64,000 bases of DNA from Mesocentrotus franciscanus (lineage: Eukaryota > Echinodermata > Echinoidea > Camarodonta > Strongylocentrotidae). The notes beneath the pieces were generated by a model. The model did no database searches. It was not told the origin of the DNA and was given only the letters and a program-made list of their open reading frames with translations. The stretch covers positions 7,299,973-7,363,972 of the forward strand of contig CP137679.1 of the NCBI GenBank assembly GCA_037976565.1, read 5' to 3'. Below, piece after piece: positions 23,701 through 35,689 of this stretch (positions within the stretch are counted from its first letter, which is position 1; each line of letters starts with the position of its first letter). Both the position numbers and the translations under genes were made by a program.

Positions 23701-26700
23701 ATGAAAGAAAAGGAGGAGAAAAGTAAAGATAGAGAAGATGCTAGGATAAAATAAAAGAAGAAAAAAGAAGAGAAAAGGAGAATGAAGATAGAGAAGATGA
23801 TAGGATAAAATAAAAGAAATACATATGGAATGAGAGAAAAGAAGAAAAGAAAAGAGGTGAATGAAGATAGAGAAGATGATAGGATAAAATAAAAGAAATA
23901 CATATGGAATGATAGAAAAGAAGGAGAAAAGGAAAGAGAAAATGATAGACGGATACAAATAAAGAAATACATTAGGAATGATAGAAAAGAAGAGGCAAAA
24001 AAGGGAAGATAGAGAAGATAGGATACAAATAACGAAATACATATGGAATGATACAAAAGGAGAAAGGAAAGATAGAGAAGATGATAGAAGGATAAAGAAG
24101 AAAGGAAAGATAGAGAAGATGATAGAAGGATAAAAAGAAGAAAGGAAAGATAGAGAAGATGATAGAAGGATAAAAAAGAAGGAAAGATAGAGAAGATGAT
24201 AGAAGGAAATAAAAAGAAGAAAGAAGCAGAAGGAAGATAGAGAAGATAGAGAAGATGAAAAGATAAAATAAAAGAAATACATATGGAATGAAAGAAAAGG
24301 AGAGATAGAGAAGATGATAGGATAAAATAAAAGAAATACATATGGAATGAATGAAAAGGAGAAAAGGAAAGATAGAGAAGATGATAGGATAAAATAAAAG
24401 AAATACATATGGAATGATAGGAAAGAAGGAGAAAAGGAAAGAGAAAATGATAGACGGATACAAATAAAGAAATACATTAGGAATGATAGAAAAGAAGAGG
24501 CAAAAAAGGGAAGATAGAGAAGATAGGATACAAATAAAGAAATACATATGGAATGATACAAAAGAAGAAAGGAAAGATAGAGAAGATGATAGAAGGATAA
24601 AGAAGAAAGGAAAGATAGAGAAGATGATAGAAGGATAAAAAGAAGAAAGGAAAGATAGAGAAGATGATAGAAGGATAAAAAGAAGGAAAGATAGAGAAGA
24701 TGATCAAGGAAATAAAAAGGAAGAAAGAAGCAGAAGGAAGATAGAGAAGATAGAGAAGATGAAAAGATAAAATAAAAGCAATACATATGGAATGAAAGAA
24801 AAGGAGAGATAGAGAAGATGATAGGATAAAATAAAAGAAATACATATGGAATGAATGAAAAGGAGAAAAGGAAAGATAGAGAAGATGATAGGATAAAATA
24901 AAAGAAATACATATGGAATGATAGGAAAGATGGAGAAAAGGATAGAAGGATAACAATAAAGAAATACATAAGGAATGATAAAAAGAAGAGAGAGAGGCAG
25001 AAAAGGGAAGATAGAGAAGATGATAGGATAAAATAAAGAAATACATATGGAATGATAAAAAGAAGAAAGGAAAGATAGAGAAATGATAGAAGGATAAAAA
25101 TAAAGAAATATATAATGATAGAAAAGAAGGAGAAAAGGAAAGATAGAGAAGATGATAAGATAAAATAAAAGAAATACATATGGAATGGTAGAAAAGAAGA
25201 AAGGCAGAAAAGGGAAAAGAGAAGATGATAGGATAAAATAAAAGAAATACATATGGAATGAAAGAAAAGGAAGAGAAAAGTAAAGATAGAGAAGATGCTA
25301 GGATAAAATAAAAGAAGAAAAAAGAAGAGAAAAGGAGAATGAAGATAGAGAAGATGATAGGATAAAATAAAAGAAATAGATATGGAATGAGAGAAAAGAA
25401 GAAAAGAAAAGAGGAGAATGAAGATAGAGATGATAGGATAAAATAAAAGAAATACATATGGAATGATAGAAAAGGAGAAAAGGAAAGAGAAAATGATAGA
25501 CGGATACAAATAAAGAAATACATTAGGAATGATAGAAAAGAAGAGGCAAAAAGGAAGATAGAGAAGATGATAGGATAAAATAAAAGAAGAAAAAGAAGAG
25601 AAAAAAGGAGAATGAAGATAGAGAAGATGATAGGATAAAATAAAAGAAATACATTTGGAATGATAGAACAGAAGAAAGAAGCAGAAAAAAAGAAAAGATA
25701 GAGAAAATGATAGGAGGGTAAAAAATAAAGAAATACATAAGGAATGGTAGAAAAGTAGAGGCAGAAAAGGGAAGATAGGATAAAATAAAAGAAATACATA
25801 TGGGATGATAGAAAAGAAAAAAGGAGAAAAGGAAAGATAGAGAAGATGATAGGATAAAATAAAAGAAATACATATGGAATGATAGAAAAAAAGAAAGGAA
25901 AGATGATAGAAGGATAAATATAAAGAAATATATGATAGAAAAGAAGAAAGAAGCAGAAGAATGATAGAAAAGAGGATAGGATAAAATAAAAGAAATACAT
26001 ATGGAATGAAAGAAAAGAAGGAGAAAAGGAAAGATAGAGAAGATGATAGGATGAAATAAAAGAAATACATATGGAATGATAGAAAAGAAGGAGAAAAGGA
26101 AAGAGAAAATAATAGACGGTTACAAATAAAGAAATACATATGGAATGATAGAAAAGAAGAGGCAAAAAAGGGAAGATAGAGAAGCTAGGATACAAATAAT
26201 GAAATACATATGGAATGATATAAAAGAAAGGAAAGATAGAGAAGATAATAGAAGGATAAAAAAGAAGAAAGCAGAAGATAGAGAAGATAAGATAAAATAA
26301 AAGAAATACATATGGAATGAAAGAAAAGAAGAAGGAGAAAAGGAAAGATAGAGAAGATGATAGGATGAAATAAAAGAAATACATATGGAATGATAGAAAA
26401 GAAGAAAGAAGCAGAAGGAAAATAGAGAAGATGATAGGATAAAATAAAAGAAATGCATAATATACATGATAGAAAAGAAGAAAGGAGAAAAGGAAAGATA
26501 GAGAAGATGAAAGGTTGAAAATAAAGAAATACATGACAGAAAAGAAATAGGAGATAAGGAAAGATAGAGAATATCATATGAGAAAATAAAGAAATACATG
26601 AGGAATAATAGAAAAGAAGAAAGAAGGAGAAAAGAAGGAGAAAAGAAAGAAGGAGAAAAGGAAAGATAGAGAAGATGATGGAAGAATAACAAAGAAATAT

Positions 26701-26850
26701 ATAAGGAATAATAGAAAAGAAGAAAGGAGAAAAGGAAAGATACAGGAGATGATAGAAGAATAACAACAAAGAAATACATAGTAAAGAATAGAAAAGAAAT
26801 AATAAAAAAGTAAAGAATTATAAGGAAAGATAGAGAAGAATCGAGTCAGG
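20800..26850. repeat. Purine-rich satellite, about 6 kb
   Basis: About 90 diverged units of roughly 60-70 bases. Each carries AAAGAAATACATATGGAATG, then an A/G tract, then AGATAGAGAAGATGATAGGA. A higher-order pattern is present: the rare phrase GGAAAGATGGAGAAAAGGAT recurs at about 20988, 22387 and 24923 with similar neighbours. One strand is nearly all A/G with T, so the minus strand shows open frames up to 1049 codons made only of Phe, Ser, Leu, Ile and Tyr. Those frames are compositional. Confidence 0.95.
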
Positions 26851-27493
26851 TCACTGCTTGGACATGCGCAATGCATACCTTCAAACCCATCTCTTGTTCG
26901 CTCACCCTAGCCAAAGTGGAAGTAAAATGGCCATTTTACAAAGCTTCCTTGCTGAAAATTTGTGTATGGGGAACTTATTTTATTGTTGTGTTTAGTGGCA
27001 AATTCTAGTTCCACTTTGCTCATACCCTAGTTGGAAATAACAATTCTTAAATGTAGTTGAAAAAAAGTTTAGCTAAAGTGCTTAACCAATGTAAGTCTTA
27101 AACTTAGCTATTTAAAGGATTGGGAAACTTTGTCTCAGATTCTGAAACAAAATCCTGGATTTAGCTCATGCTGCAATGATAATTATAAACCTTTAGGTCA
27201 GTCAGGAACCCCATGACTTTTACAAGCCGATCGCCTGTCTGATTATCAAGATATTTATGATTGCAAATCGAAATTTAAAAATTCGTTTTCCTAACTGTTT
27301 TGATAACACTGCAGTCTATTGGGAAAAGTGAGTATGGTCAAACTGGTCACTCCAAAAGATTTTTACTTTTTTGAGGCACTTCATGATAATTTTGAAGTGC
27401 AATTTTTTTAGGGCTGCAATATTACACCATATCACAGACACTGATAACACGTAGGGCCATGCATCTCAGATTTAACATTGTTAAACGATGCCT
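26851..27493. other. Non-coding; carries one arm of a distant inverted pair
   Basis: About 26998-27098 is an inverted, diverged copy of 30291-30391 (shared ATAACAATTCTTAAATGTA). No gene seen. Confidence 0.6.
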
Positions 27494-27688
27494 TTAAAGC
27501 CCCACTGATCTTCTTGTAGCTACTTGCTCCCTATATATAGAAAACAATGACTAAGCGGTGCCCGTTGGTCCCCCATGATCCTCTTTTACTTATGTTAATT
27601 GAGAGCTGAGTTGATGAGATAACCACCTGTCAGTGACCAGCAGGGTGGTCTAATCCCTCCTGGCCAAACAAGTGCAGACGGGCTTTAA
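27494..27688. mobile_element. 195-bp TTAA-flanked element, copy 2
   Basis: Same element and same length as 13374-13568. Left end TTTAAAGCCCCACTG, right end GACGGGCTTTAA. Its right TTAA (27685-27688) is also the left TTAA of the next element. Confidence 0.8.
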
Positions 27689-28216
27689 AGGTACCATTTG
27701 CAGGCCAAAAAAATGAAAAGGTTAAAATCCAACGGCATTTGAAAGATAATACTAATTTAGAACTTCCCTCAGAAACAAAAGGGCTTGAAAATGTCTTTTT
27801 GTGGGAATATAACGACCGTTAGTTGTCGAATTGAATTTAGCAATCGCTGTCGTTTAATTAAATAGTCTGATTTTCAGACCCTTGTACCGAATGGTCGTAC
27901 GTTTTGTGCTGCGCAAAGATTCAATCAGTTTAATTTTGGCCATTACAAGAAGTGGGTTATTGATGTAGACAAATGCTAATGTACCCTTTACAGCTCATTT
28001 TATGTATGTTATTACCAAAGAAAAAAGTCAGTCAGTCACTCAATAGTGTCTGACAATGAAGTCTAGAAAGTAAACAGGTTTTGTGCATAATTTGAATACT
28101 AGGACACTGCTAAAGTTTAAATTTCACAGATACATGTAGGAAATACGTAACATTCATAATTCCTGCAAAGTTCTACAGAATTTGATGTTGGCTGAAAAAG
28201 GATAAACTACCTTTAA
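27685..28216. mobile_element. TTAA-flanked element, 532 bp, copy 1
   Basis: Bounded by TTAA 27685-27688 and 28213-28216. Ends AGGTACCATTTGC and AAACTACCT. Closely similar along its length to 60436-60950 (shared GTGGGTTATTGATGTAGACA). It has lost part of the terminal inverted repeat that the other copy keeps. Confidence 0.8.
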
Positions 28217-28486
28217 AGTAATCATGTAAGGTTTATCTTACATGTTTCAGGGCAAACATAACCCTATATTTTTGAGAGGGACACTTTCTCTGTGGGGGGG
28301 GAGCATATCCCCATAGCCCTGAAAGATACAATTTACCCAAGAAGGGCACATGCATATCCTCATGTACCCCAGAAGGGGGATTTTTTTCTCTCTTTATCCC
28401 TGATGAGGATGAGGGACACTTATCACAATGCACAAAGCTCACTTGAGCCTTTGGCTCAGCCTGTCAGGTGAGCTAATTATTTATAT

Positions 28487-28898
28487 TTTCCCCCCTTCCC
28501 TAGTTAGCTAGGGCTTCCATTAGGTCACTAGCATGCACCCTCAAAACATGACTGAAACAAAGACATACGAGCTGCTGCTAGTGTAAATGCATGATTACAA
28601 TCAAACTTCCAACCAAAGTTGGTCAAAGTGATCTTTTGTTTAGGGTTTGTGTTCTTATTTCATTAATTTTTTCAATATCTTTGTTTAGAATACAATAAAA
28701 TGATTTACCAAAGTATCTAGGGTTGGACTACTCAGGACTACCCAGGTTTATTTGGAAAGTTTTGATATGCACTGTAAAGCAATCTTCATCTACTGTACAC
28801 TACACTAGCAGCAGCTCTTATGTCTTTGTTTCAGTCATGTTTTTGAGGGTGCATGCTAGTGACCTAACGGAAGCCCTAACTTGGGAAGAGGGGAAATA
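28487..28898. mobile_element. Foldback element
   Basis: Inverted arms of about 98 bases (28487-28585 and 28801-28898) around a 215-base centre, sharing CACTAGCATGCACCCTCAAA and GACTGAAACAAAGACAT. No coding capacity. Confidence 0.8.
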
Positions 28899-29573
28899 TC
28901 ATAGAGGCATGTACGCAGCTACAAAGTGATAGAATGGTTCAAGCACCAAGGCATATTCAATGTTGAACATGTAGTGGGCCTTGAATAGGTGGTCAAACCC
29001 AGCTGCTACCACCGACACGTCTTATCCAGCACCAGGAAATACTGAGAGGGCTACTTCTCCACTTCGACCGATACTAGGTATGGCTGGCTGAAGGTGGTAT
29101 CTGAAGGTGGTATCTTTCCGGTCGGCGACACCTTGCCCATTGGTTCCTTCCTGAAAAAGGAGGCATAAAAATTGTTGTAATATTTGACATTTTAAAGAGA
29201 ATCTCACTGGAAACAAGTGAGCTGATGATTTCTGATAAACAATGGCATAGCAGGGGAAGAGTAAATGTAGCCCTTGCATCAAGTCTAACCATCTTCATAA
29301 ACATAAGACCGACAGTCTGTGAGACCAAAACTGCAAAAATGTATATAAGAACGAAATGCTATATGACATGAAGGTCTATGAATGCATAATTATGCCAAAT
29401 GACAACCGACACTCGAGACTCTTGGTAACAAATTCAAATTAATTTCAGTCCAACAACCAAAACCTGCCAAGGTTCCTTCTTTGGTCTTACATAGACAGGC
29501 TATGACTGGCTGAAGTTGTTCTAATTGTAATTATTTCAATTTGTATATTTTGTTTCATCATGAAAAAAAAAGG

Positions 29574-29683
29574 ATGGACACAATCAACACCAATTTTATC
29601 CCTGAAAATGAACTATAATTAAAAACAGACTGCCCTCTGGACACAATCAACACCAATTTTATCTCTGAAAATGAATTATAATT
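29574..29683. repeat. Short direct duplication
   Basis: A 46-base phrase beginning GGACACAATCAACACCAATT occurs at about 29574-29620 and again at about 29637-29683 with few changes. Confidence 0.85.
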
Positions 29684-32224
29684 ATTTATTAAATATCCCT
29701 TCGAATAGTCATGCAATTGCTGGGGACTTTTTCTAGGGAGAATATGTGATACTTGGTTCAAACTAGAAAAAAAAAACTTACAGGCACATTCTGTACAAAG
29801 TACTTGAGCACTTCCAATCTTGAGCATCTGTGGTCCTCCCCCTTAAAAATATTAAACATGGAACCATAATGAATGAATAGCACCTATTCTATTACATAAA
29901 AGAAAGATATTAGGCTCATTTCAATCATGTTGGAACAAGGGGGGTATAGAAATTTGATACTGTTTTGTTTTGTTTATATATTTGAAGGGCTGAATCAAAT
30001 CAAGTAAGTTAATTAAAACCACATTTAATTCATATCCCCAGCCCTAAGAGAAATGTAGTTGTGTTCATTAAGACTTTACATAAGACAAAAATAAATTCCA
30101 TTTTCTTTCCGTATATTCCACCAAGTGCTCACAAAGAAATTAAATACTAAAATAAATGTTCTTTAAAAATATTTGCATGTTCACCCTGATCTTCCATACC
30201 TTTGACGAATATCCGTTTTCAACTGGGGGCAAGCTGAGACATGTAACATAAACTTTGCATGATTTACACAAATAGTTAAGTTAGTAATACTAGCTTACAT
30301 TCGTTCAGTTTACTTTAGCTGAACTATTTTTCAATTACATTTAAGAATTGTTATTTCTAACTAAGAGCAATGTGGAAATAGAATTTGCCACTAGATCTAC
30401 GCATAATGTGAAAAATTAGCTTACTGTCGCCATCAGCATCTTCAAAGACAGATACTTTCTCCAGCAGCACTGGGTAGAGTGGGTTGTCCTTCCTGGCCAG
30501 ATTGATAATCTGGTCCAAAAGAATGGACCCCATTTCCTGATAAAGTTGTCACATTTCTCAGGGTATAACTTTGCCAAGTCGATGTTGATCTAGAAATTAA
30601 GCAGCGAAAATTATGTGTATTCAAAACTAGAATTAGAAAGAACTAGAAAGTTGATCAATACCCCTGCAATACCGCTTTGTGGGCTGCCGTGGAAATGATC
30701 TATTTATCATGCAACATCAATGTAAGTGCTATTATGAAAGACTGCATTGTGTTGTTTTTTTTTAATCCTTTTGTAAAGCTGGTCCCTTAATTCCATGCTC
30801 ATGGAATTACAAAAGTACAAGAAATAGTGAAATATGTCTTATACTTTCAGGAACTCTGAGCGCTTCTTACAGCAATTTGCTCCTGTCTATTTTTGAGGAA
30901 TATAGTTAGGCAGTGGGAACATTCAGGGTCTGAGGAAGTTCAGGAGGAGGGACTTAATGTATTACTGTATTTAAAGAAATTTATTAAGAAACAGTAAAAT
31001 AACCTAGCTTCAAAAGGGGTGAGAGCGACAAAGAGAAAGTAAAAGGACCAGGCTTTAATGAGGGTGAACTGGGGTGAACTGGGGTTACTGCAAGTATTTC
31101 AGTTGCAGCAGTAAGAATAGATAAGCTAAATTAATAATGGGTACCAGAAGTATTTTTGCAAGGAAAAAGGAGTACAATGTATCTGTGTATATATCCTCAA
31201 CTTGTTATAAATGATATGGGCTTACCCACGAGAAATAAAAATAATAGAAGTATTAACTGTAAACTGTTGTCTCTGGTAATTTGTCAGAGTGTAATGTTTT
31301 TCCTTTTTCTTTTAATAAAATTGGTGGTCTATATTTCCATTACAGCATCTAGCAGGGTTAGAGGGGGTTGATTACAGACCCATCCCCACTATCCCAACCT
31401 GCCCCTGGTTCCTTCCTTTAAGGAGAATTAGGAATGGGGCCGTAGAACCCCCAATTGCTAGACGAACAAAAACAAAATTAAAATGTTGACATGCATACTT
31501 CATGCAGCCACTCAACCTTTAAAAAAATCAATACAAAGGGAGATTTCAAAAGGGGGGAAAATGGAAAGTGCAACTGCATTGTTCAACCTCTCAACAGAAT
31601 TGAGAAATGCGGTGTGTGGCCCGCACATCTTGTGTTGAACCAATATAGAACTTAACTAATAGGAGATTTTATATTTATATATATATTTGTTTACCTTTTT
31701 GATTTTATACTCTCCTAATACTGAGAATACTCAAGATAATTTCTTCTCTATTAATTGTTTTATATGGCTAATGTAGAAAATGTAAAGACAGGTAAGTAAG
31801 AAAAAAAATGTGGTTACAATTGAGAGACTAGGTAAATTTAAATCACAAACATTGTCTCACTTTGTAGCATTCATCATAATTTTTCCATCCCATTTGCGTA
31901 CTTTTAATTATTATGAGGTACCGGTAGGCTACTGGTGACCAGACCCTGGTAGGTCCAATCACTTGCCCTCTAGGGTAAAATTGTGTGTTAAGAAAATAAA
32001 TACTGGAGTCAGCACATCCAACATGCCTCTGATCAGTATCCAAAGGGTGCATGTGAACAGTTAAATCAAGCTCCAGGTATAGTTGCTAGCTTACATTTGT
32101 GCAAGGAGGTGGTTGGTGTTGATTTTGAGAACAAACAAACCAATAACAAATAAATTAAATTAAAAAAATGAACAAATAAAACAATTGATAAATAAAGCAA
32201 TGAATAGTTAAACAAATAAATAAA

Positions 32225-32540
32225 TTCGATCAGAAAAGGTTGATCATCTAGCATATAATTATTGGTGTGTACTGCAAGGTTCTGGAATCATCAAAATGAT
32301 AAGAAATTTGGCCCAGTCTTGGTAAAGTTACAAGCACTGTACACAGAAAGATGTATATGGGACTACGCGACACGTGCGCAATATCTATCTGGTCCAAATA
32401 GATATAATAATTTACCAAATATATCAATTAGTAGGCGGTTTCCCGGCAGTCAAAACATATTCTTTCACATGATTGGTAATGAGAGCTTCCATTTCATTTT
32501 TTGAGAGGGGGGCATTTCCAAAACTGGTCTATACCTTTAA
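32225..32540. mobile_element. TTAA element fragment, inverted relative to 46067-46458
   Basis: The right end CTGGTCTATACCT plus TTAA (32537-32540) is intact. The left end is cut at about 32225, where similarity to the complete copy stops and A/T-rich sequence begins. Shared interior includes GGCCCAGTCTTGGTAAAGTT. Confidence 0.75.
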
Positions 32541-33043
32541 AGGCAAATAGGACTAGGAGTGTAAGTCCTCATTAAAAAAAGTTTCAATATGCCACTTCTA
32601 TATCAAAATTTGCCAAGAAAATGTTCAATTTTGAGTCAATATCTACTAAAGAAACCTTCAAAGTAAGAATTTTTGACAATCATTACATATTTTGACCACT
32701 GTAGACTTGTAGTGATAATTCATCATTTCAGTGACTCTAGAATTAAAAAATGGTTACATCAGAACATACATGTATACACTATAGTCTACATGTACACCTA
32801 CATTTATTTATAATTAGAGTTTAAATGGTTTAACTTGAAACTTTAAAAGTCCTAAAAATGGCTTGCATCTGATGAAAAAATATTTGATTCTTGACGTGGT
32901 TTTATAATTAACTAAGTTTTAACTTTTAGTATCACAGCATCAACTAAAAATACAAATGTTGTCAGGCATGTAGGGGTGGTAGTGAGCACGCAAAGCGACC
33001 GAGCGCATTCCCTAGGGGGGAGGGTGCAAGGAGGGGAAGCCTC

Positions 33044-33300
33044 GACATTTCATTAAATTATTAGAGAAATCTTAATCCGTAATCCGTGTCTGAATTCAGT
33101 TTCCTCCAGAGCGAAGCTTTGACGTTTCATTAAATTATTAGAGAAAGAAGACGATTTGTTGTAGACTATATTATACGCTCGACTCTTAATCCATATCTGC
33201 ATTCAGCTTTGACGTTTCATTAAATTATTAGTTTAGAGAAAGAAGACGTTTCGTTGTACCGTTCTCGACTCTTATCTTAATGATAATCCTTGTCTGAATC
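33044..33300. repeat. Three diverged tandem units, about 80-90 bp
   Basis: Units start at about 33044, 33121 and 33210 with GAC[A/G]TTTCATTAAATTATT followed by an AGAGAAAGAAGACG block. Confidence 0.75.
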
Positions 33301-35380
33301 TTCAAAAATGTTTCTTTGTCTGCTCCTTTTTCTTCCTACGTCCTCTTTACTTTTTTTTCTTCTCTCTCTTTATTTGGTTTTGCAGGCGTTTTTTTGGAGG
33401 CGACCGCCCTACACCCCTGGCTACGCGCCTGAATTTTCTCTGGATTGAATGACCCTAGACCTAGTAGTAGTACATGTAGATCTAGATCTAGATCTAGTTA
33501 GTTTAGTACAGCACAGTTCGATTTGCAACGAGCAATTCAACGCATCTCTTGCAAATGCAGTGGGGTAGTAGGCTAGACCTAGACTAGATCTAGGCCTATT
33601 TCCTAATTCATTTAGATCTAGGCCTATGTGTGACTTTTCCAATTGACATTACACCGTACGGTACATGTATATGGTCACAGTACAGATTTGATAACGAAAT
33701 TGCAAGGGTTTATTTTCAATTTCCCAAATATTTCATTTCAGACTCGCATGTAAATTATTAATTAGATCTCTAGACCTTACTTTTTTAGGCTTAGATCTAG
33801 TAGTAGAAGTAGTAGTAGGCGGCGGCGTAGTAGGCCTACTTTAGTACTTAGTCTTACTCTTAGGCCTGTTAGGGTATTGACTTGTACTTGTATGACAAAT
33901 TCATCAAGTTTTTATGTTACACTACAGCATAGATTACTGATTAGACTAGGCCTAGGGCCTACTGCAGTTTCTACAGGAATAGGCTACAGCCTAGACCGAA
34001 AGCTTCAGTCTCTGATATCGACGGTTGTTCCGCTGAGATTGCATCTGGCTCCTCTGACCGCCTCTATACATAGACTGAAGTACGGCGTATGCAGTAGTGT
34101 GCGGAACGAATGGTTCGGTTCGGCCGGACCGCGATGAATGAGATATGCATCGAGATTTTTCACTCTTTACGTCTTCATATATCCACTTTGGCTGCAATAT
34201 TACACTGAATATTAATTAAGATGAAAATAACACAGAAATATCTACTTTGACTTACGATAGCTTGCTCATTTAGATCCTATATTAATGATTAATCCGAGAA
34301 AGTCTTGTAGTCAACAAGATTTGTTGTCAGCCATCTTGGTTAAGTTGATGAATATTCATTTTTCTTTTCGAACGTCCAATAGCTACGTATGAGTCAGCCC
34401 GGCTTGAGCCGGTGATGTTTGAATATTCATAAGCCCAATATCAAACACGTGCTCTGATTGGCCATTGGGCTTGTTTTGGTCGGTTGACCCGAAATATATC
34501 GGGCGGGTCATGTCATAGATTACCAGTTCGAATGCATGAACGTACCGTTTCCTTGGTTCTGAGATAAAAATTGGATAATTCATATACGTAAGTCCGTAAA
34601 TTTTGCATTTAGAAATAATTCATTAAAAATTGATAACTGTACATAGGAGAAAAATAGACATAGTATTTTTGTATCTGATTTATAAATCAGAAAATTAGAT
34701 CTAAATAAGGAAAATCGTGGGAGAAAGTTTCGGGTAACAAGTGCTGCACAATCGGCTCAATCTCTCCCCCCGTTGCGAGCCGTATTGGTTACCGTCTGTG
34801 TATGGGGAATGTCAACAAATGTCAGTTTTATTAAAGAATGACCCATACCAGACGGTTATTTCTGTCTAGCTACAGCCCAGCCCCAGCCCCAGCCCCAGGC
34901 CCAGCCCCAGTGTTGATCTGACTGAGGCATGGACCTTCTTACAGTAGGTCCATCATGGTTGAGGTCTTGCGCTGCTTTTGAGCTTTCATATTTAGGAAGT
35001 ATTAACTAAAGGTAAGTGTTTGGAAATACAAATTACAACCCCGTCCTAGAAATCTATGTACATTATACATACTACATAGTCTACATACATGTAGGCCTAC
35101 ACTGTAGACTATACAGACTACAGTTAATGGTTATATACGCGCTATGCTGGGCGGCCGGCTGGCCGGCTGGGCTACGGCGTGCCCTATGCCATTCGCAAGA
35201 CCTCGAACGGCCAACTTCAAATTCGACAAGTTCTCCAGCTAATTTTGTTATCATCGGCAATAAACTTTCAAACAAAAATTTACCAGAAATCTTTTTCAGT
35301 ATTCATACGTCATGATGCTTACCTTTTAGGAGCTCGATGACTTTCCCATCCAGATCTATTTCTCGAAGAAAATCGTCCAT

Positions 35381-35525
35381 TACTTGATTCTTTCAAGACA
35401 CTCGCAATGCACGTTCGAAGATGGCGCGACCAGTATCAACGGTACGCGCGCTCGATTGTGAGATCTGATTCGTTGAAATTTTATATTGCGTGACGTTATC
35501 TACGGTACGGGCCATCTTGATTGGC
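35381..35525 (-). promoter_or_regulatory. Likely promoter / 5'UTR of the 29051-35380 gene
   Basis: Upstream of the minus-strand ATG the sequence turns CpG-richer. It carries AAGATGGCG (35418-35426, plus sense) and its reverse form GCCATCTTG (35511-35519), a pattern common as YY1-type sites at metazoan starts, plus TGACGTTA (35491-35498, CRE-like) and an inverted CCAAT (ATTGG). No TATA box is evident. Assignment rests on these words and position only. Confidence 0.4.
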
Positions 35526-35689
35526 GAGAAGTTTACCGTATAAAGTCTCTCAAGGATTTATATAAATTAATTAAGTCGAACTGTTTTAAGTCTCAAAATG
35601 GATTTAAAGTTTAAGTCCTAGAATGATTTAGAGAGTTTATAAGGTTTGTCTATAATTCTCCTTTGTGAATTCGGACCATTAAGTTTATA

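Larger units (their letters stand above)
29051..35380 (-). pseudogene. SAMD3-like multi-exon gene, partly resolved, frameshifted
   Basis: Four exons can be read. Exon 1 (35380-35323) gives MDDFLREIDLDGKVIELLK, the opening of a SAM-type domain, with a GTAAGC donor in phase 1. A middle exon (30589-30425) starts INIDLAKLYPEKCDNFIRKW, then must shift frame to continue SILLDQIINLARKDNPLYPV through to FEDADGD and an A|GTAAGC donor. Exon 29827-29782 gives AQDWKCSSTLYRMC. The last exon (29150-29051) ends FSQPYLVSVEVEK and TAG. The last three agree in phase (1, then 2). The order of a SAM start, an LYP...F..KW block, a helical block and a QPYLVSV-type end resembles SAMD3-like proteins. Read through from exon 1, the middle exon has two in-frame stops. 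Either exons are missing and one base is wrong, or the gene is broken. It lies wholly inside the 19.1-kb segment. Confidence 0.5.

Noticed and set aside
20832..26534. Very long minus-strand open frames (up to 1049 codons) that look like multi-pass membrane proteins
   Set aside because: The strand is a pyrimidine-rich satellite; peptides contain essentially only Phe, Ser, Leu, Ile and Tyr with a repeating period, and frames stay open in parallel.
30425..30589. Calling the SAMD3-like gene intact by assuming an assembly error
   Set aside because: One base would fix the frame in this exon, but the exon-1 phase and missing intermediate exons remain unexplained, so it is reported as probably broken.
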